Below, piece after piece: positions 61,845-64,000 of a stretch of DNA of 64,000 bases (position 1 is the first letter of the stretch; each line of letters opens with the position of its first letter). Below the pieces are notes generated by a model. The model was not told the origin of the DNA. It worked only from the letters and a program-made list of their open reading frames with translations, and did not search any database. This stretch comes from an uncultured Bacteroides sp. (GTDB taxonomy: Bacteria > Bacteroidota > Bacteroidia > Bacteroidales > Bacteroidaceae): positions 1 through 64,000 of the forward strand of contig NZ_CAUCSQ010000008.1 of the NCBI RefSeq assembly GCF_958445495.1, written 5' to 3'. The position numbers and the translations under genes are program-made.

Positions 61845-63647
61845 ATGAAAAAGCAGTTACGCAGTTCGTTTAGTACGCAAGGCCGTAGGATGGCGGGAGC
61901 CCGTGCATTGTGGGCGGCCAACGGCATGAAGAAGAGTCAGATGGGAAAACCTGTCATTGCAATCGTTAACTCGTTCACGCAGTTTGTGCCGGGACATGTG
62001 CATCTGCACGAAATCGGACAACTGGTGAAGGCGGAGATTGAGAAGCTGGGATGTTTCGCTGCGGAATTCAACACGATAGCGATTGATGACGGTATAGCGA
62101 TGGGGCATGACGGGATGCTTTATTCGCTTCCCTCGCGCGATATCATAGCGGACAGCGTGGAGTATATGGTGAATGCGCACAAGGCGGATGCTATGGTGTG
62201 TATCAGTAATTGCGACAAAATCACTCCGGGCATGTTGATGGCGGCCATGCGCCTGAACATACCTGCCGTGTTCGTGTCGGGAGGCCCGATGGAGGCGGGA
62301 GAATGGAACGGACGGCATCTGGACTTAATCGACGCGATGATTCAGTCGGCGGACGAAAGCGTAAGCGACCGGGAGGTGGCCGATATCGAACAGAATGCAT
62401 GTCCTACGTGCGGGTGCTGTTCCGGCATGTTTACCGCTAATTCCATGAACTGCCTGAACGAGGCTATCGGACTGGCTCTTCCGGGCAACGGGACGATTGT
62501 GGCTACGCACGAAAACCGTACGCAGCTTTTCAAGGATGCCGCCAGGCTAATCGTGGAGAATGCGAGGCTGTATTATGAGGAAGGGGATGAAAGCGTGCTT
62601 CCCCGCAGCATTGCCACCCGTCAGGCGTTTCTGAATGCCATGACTCTGGACATAGCGATGGGAGGCTCCACCAATACGGTCCTGCATTTATTGGCGGTGG
62701 CGCATGAAGCGGGGGTGGATTTTAAGATGGACGACATAGACATGCTGTCGCGCAAAACTCCCTGTCTTTGCAAGGTTGCCCCGAATACGCAGAAATATCA
62801 CATTCAGGATGTGAACCGTGCCGGCGGCATTATCGCTATCATGGACGAATTGGCGAAAGGCGGCCTGGTCGATACTTCCGTCCGCCGTGTAGACGGAATG
62901 ACCCTGGCGGAGGCCATCGGCAACTATTCGATTACCGCTCCGGGCGTATGTGAGGAGGCTATCCGGAAATATTCGAGCGCCGCCGGAAATAAGTTTAATC
63001 TCGTACTCGGCTCGCAGGCTGCCTATTATAAGGAATTGGATACGAACCGTACGGACGGGTGTATCCGTGATTTGGAACATGCTTACAGCAAGGACGGCGG
63101 GCTTGCCGTATTGAAAGGCAACATTGCGCAGGACGGTTGCGTGGTGAAAACGGCGGGTGTGGATGAAAGTATCTGGAGGTTCACCGGTCCCGCTAAGGTG
63201 TTCGATTCGCAGGAAGCGGCGTGCGAGGGTATTCTGGGCGGCCGGGTTGTCAGCGGCGACGTGGTTGTCATTACGCACGAAGGCCCGAAGGGCGGTCCCG
63301 GCATGCAGGAGATGCTTTATCCTACCTCTTATATCAAATCCCGCCATTTGGGGAAGGAATGCGCTTTGATTACCGACGGGCGTTTCAGCGGCGGGACTTC
63401 CGGGCTGAGTATCGGGCATATTTCTCCCGAAGCGGCTGCCGGAGGCAATATCGGCAAGATTGTGGACGGGGATATCATTGAAATCGACATTCCCGCCCGG
63501 ACGATTAACGTGCGGTTGACGGATGAAGAACTGGCCGCCCGTCCGATGGCTCCCGTCACTCGTGACCGTTGCGTATCGAAGAGTTTGAAGGCTTACGCCA
63601 GTATGGTGAGCTCCGCCGATAAGGGGGCAGTGAGAATAATCGATTGA
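61845..63647 (+). CDS. ilvD: Dihydroxy-acid dehydratase
   Basis: From ATG 61845 (MKKQLRSSFSTQGRRMAG; the upstream frame overlaps the attenuator) the product is 600 residues. It has the Fe-S cysteine motifs CISNCDKITPGM and NACPTCGCCSGMFTANSMNC, the GGSTNTVLHLLA and GPKGGPGMQEML blocks, and the C-terminal DGRFSGGTSGLSIGHISPEAA. It converts 2,3-dihydroxy acids to the 2-keto acids of valine and isoleucine synthesis. It is the first gene of the attenuated operon, with ilvB 62 nt downstream. Confidence 0.98.
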   Translation: MKKQLRSSFSTQGRRMAGARALWAANGMKKSQMGKPVIAIVNSFTQFVPGHVHLHEIGQLVKAEIEKLGCFAAEFNTIAIDDGIAMGHDGMLYSLPSRDIIADSVEYMVNAHKADAMVCISNCDKITPGMLMAAMRLNIPAVFVSGGPMEAGEWNGRHLDLIDAMIQSADESVSDREVADIEQNACPTCGCCSGMFTANSMNCLNEAIGLALPGNGTIVATHENRTQLFKDAARLIVENARLYYEEGDESVLPRSIATRQAFLNAMTLDIAMGGSTNTVLHLLAVAHEAGVDFKMDDIDMLSRKTPCLCKVAPNTQKYHIQDVNRAGGIIAIMDELAKGGLVDTSVRRVDGMTLAEAIGNYSITAPGVCEEAIRKYSSAAGNKFNLVLGSQAAYYKELDTNRTDGCIRDLEHAYSKDGGLAVLKGNIAQDGCVVKTAGVDESIWRFTGPAKVFDSQEAACEGILGGRVVSGDVVVITHEGPKGGPGMQEMLYPTSYIKSRHLGKECALITDGRFSGGTSGLSIGHISPEAAAGGNIGKIVDGDIIEIDIPARTINVRLTDEELAARPMAPVTRDRCVSKSLKAYASMVSSADKGAVRIID

Positions 63648-63709
63648 CGGGCGGCGGTTTGCCGCATTGTCTTCGAATAATAAAATCGTCAAACAGTAAA
63701 TCAGAATAG

Positions 63710-64000
63710 ATGAGTAAAGATTTAATAACAGGTGCGGAGGCGTTGATGCGTTCGCTGGAACATCAGGGGGTAACTACTATTTTCGGTTATCCGGGCGGTT
63801 CTATCATGCCGGTATTTGATGCTTTGTACGACCATCAAAGTACATTGAACCATATTCTGGTCCGTCACGAACAGGGGGCTGCCCATGCGGCGCAGGGGTT
63901 TGCCCGCGTATCGGGGCAGGTAGGCGTATGTCTGGTGACGAGTGGTCCCGGAGCGACCAATACCATTACCGGCATTGCCGATGCCATGATTGACAGTACG
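63710..64000 (+). CDS. ilvB: Acetolactate synthase large subunit, 5' part (cut by window end)
   Basis: The ATG at 63710 opens MSKDLITGAEALMRSLEHQG, followed by VTTIFGYPGGSIMPVFDALY, HILVRHEQGAAHAAQGFARVSG with the catalytic Glu, and VTSGPGATNTITGIADAM: the N-terminal thiamine diphosphate-binding domain of acetohydroxyacid synthase. The frame is open to the window end, so only about 97 residues are visible. It makes acetolactate or acetohydroxybutyrate, the step before IlvC and IlvD. It is co-transcribed with ilvD under the attenuator. Confidence 0.95.
   Translation, partial: MSKDLITGAEALMRSLEHQGVTTIFGYPGGSIMPVFDALYDHQSTLNHILVRHEQGAAHAAQGFARVSGQVGVCLVTSGPGATNTITGIADAMIDST

Overview
The window is chromosomal DNA of a gut Bacteroides-type bacterium (Bacteroidota). 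The evidence is SusC/SusD pairs, acid-rich lipoprotein signals after the lipid cysteine, DUF1735 and PCMD families, FecR-controlled ECF sigma factors, a B12-dependent methylmalonyl-CoA mutase of the propionate pathway, and many promoters of the Bacteroides -33/-7 type (TTTG, about 19 nt, TAnnTTTG). No rRNA, tRNA, transposase, integrase or CRISPR array was seen.

Layout. 0.4-8 kb: housekeeping genes (threonylcarbamoyl-AMP synthase, AsmA-like protein, PIF1-type helicase with TPRs, HAD phosphatase, MalY/PatB aminotransferase). 8.1-8.4 kb: a 22-bp-period array of short palindromes. 8.5-30 kb: a nearly complete anaerobic cobalamin (B12) region in four transcription units. These are cbiJD-cbiGF leftward; riboswitch-TonB receptor-cbiL-TonB receptor-lipoprotein CbiK rightward; cbiHC-cbiET-cbiA-adenosyltransferase-cbiP-cobD-cbiB rightward; and cobU-cobT-cobS-cobC leftward. 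Only the TonB-receptor unit carries a cobalamin riboswitch. 30-39.5 kb: a cytidylate-kinase-like gene, an AspT/YidE-type transporter, the two subunits of B12-dependent methylmalonyl-CoA mutase and topoisomerase III.

39.6-51.6 kb: a polysaccharide utilisation locus with ECF sigma, FecR anti-sigma, SusC with an STN domain, SusD, a GH18 fold without its catalytic Glu, a DUF1735/LamG lipoprotein, a probably active GH18 endo-beta-N-acetylglucosaminidase, and a discoidin-domain lipoprotein. This layout fits capture of N-glycans from glycoproteins. A second 22-bp palindrome array follows at 51.85-52.02 kb. 52-61.4 kb: envelope proteins, a choloylglycine-hydrolase-family enzyme, an M20 dipeptidase, chorismate synthase, a cysteine-desulfidase-like protein and SlyD. 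61.6-64 kb: the start of an ilv operon (ilvD, then ilvB cut by the window end), preceded by a Leu/Ile/Val-rich leader peptide and mutually exclusive hairpins, a textbook transcription attenuator.

The best candidates for something new are: (i) the two matching palindrome arrays (14-bp GAAACT-NN-AGTTTC plus 8-bp spacer, about 10 and 8 units), both between convergent genes; (ii) a cobaltochelatase-like protein with a surface-lipoprotein signal encoded next to TonB receptors under B12 riboswitch control; and (iii) the ilv attenuator. All calls come from reading the sequence; no database search was run.
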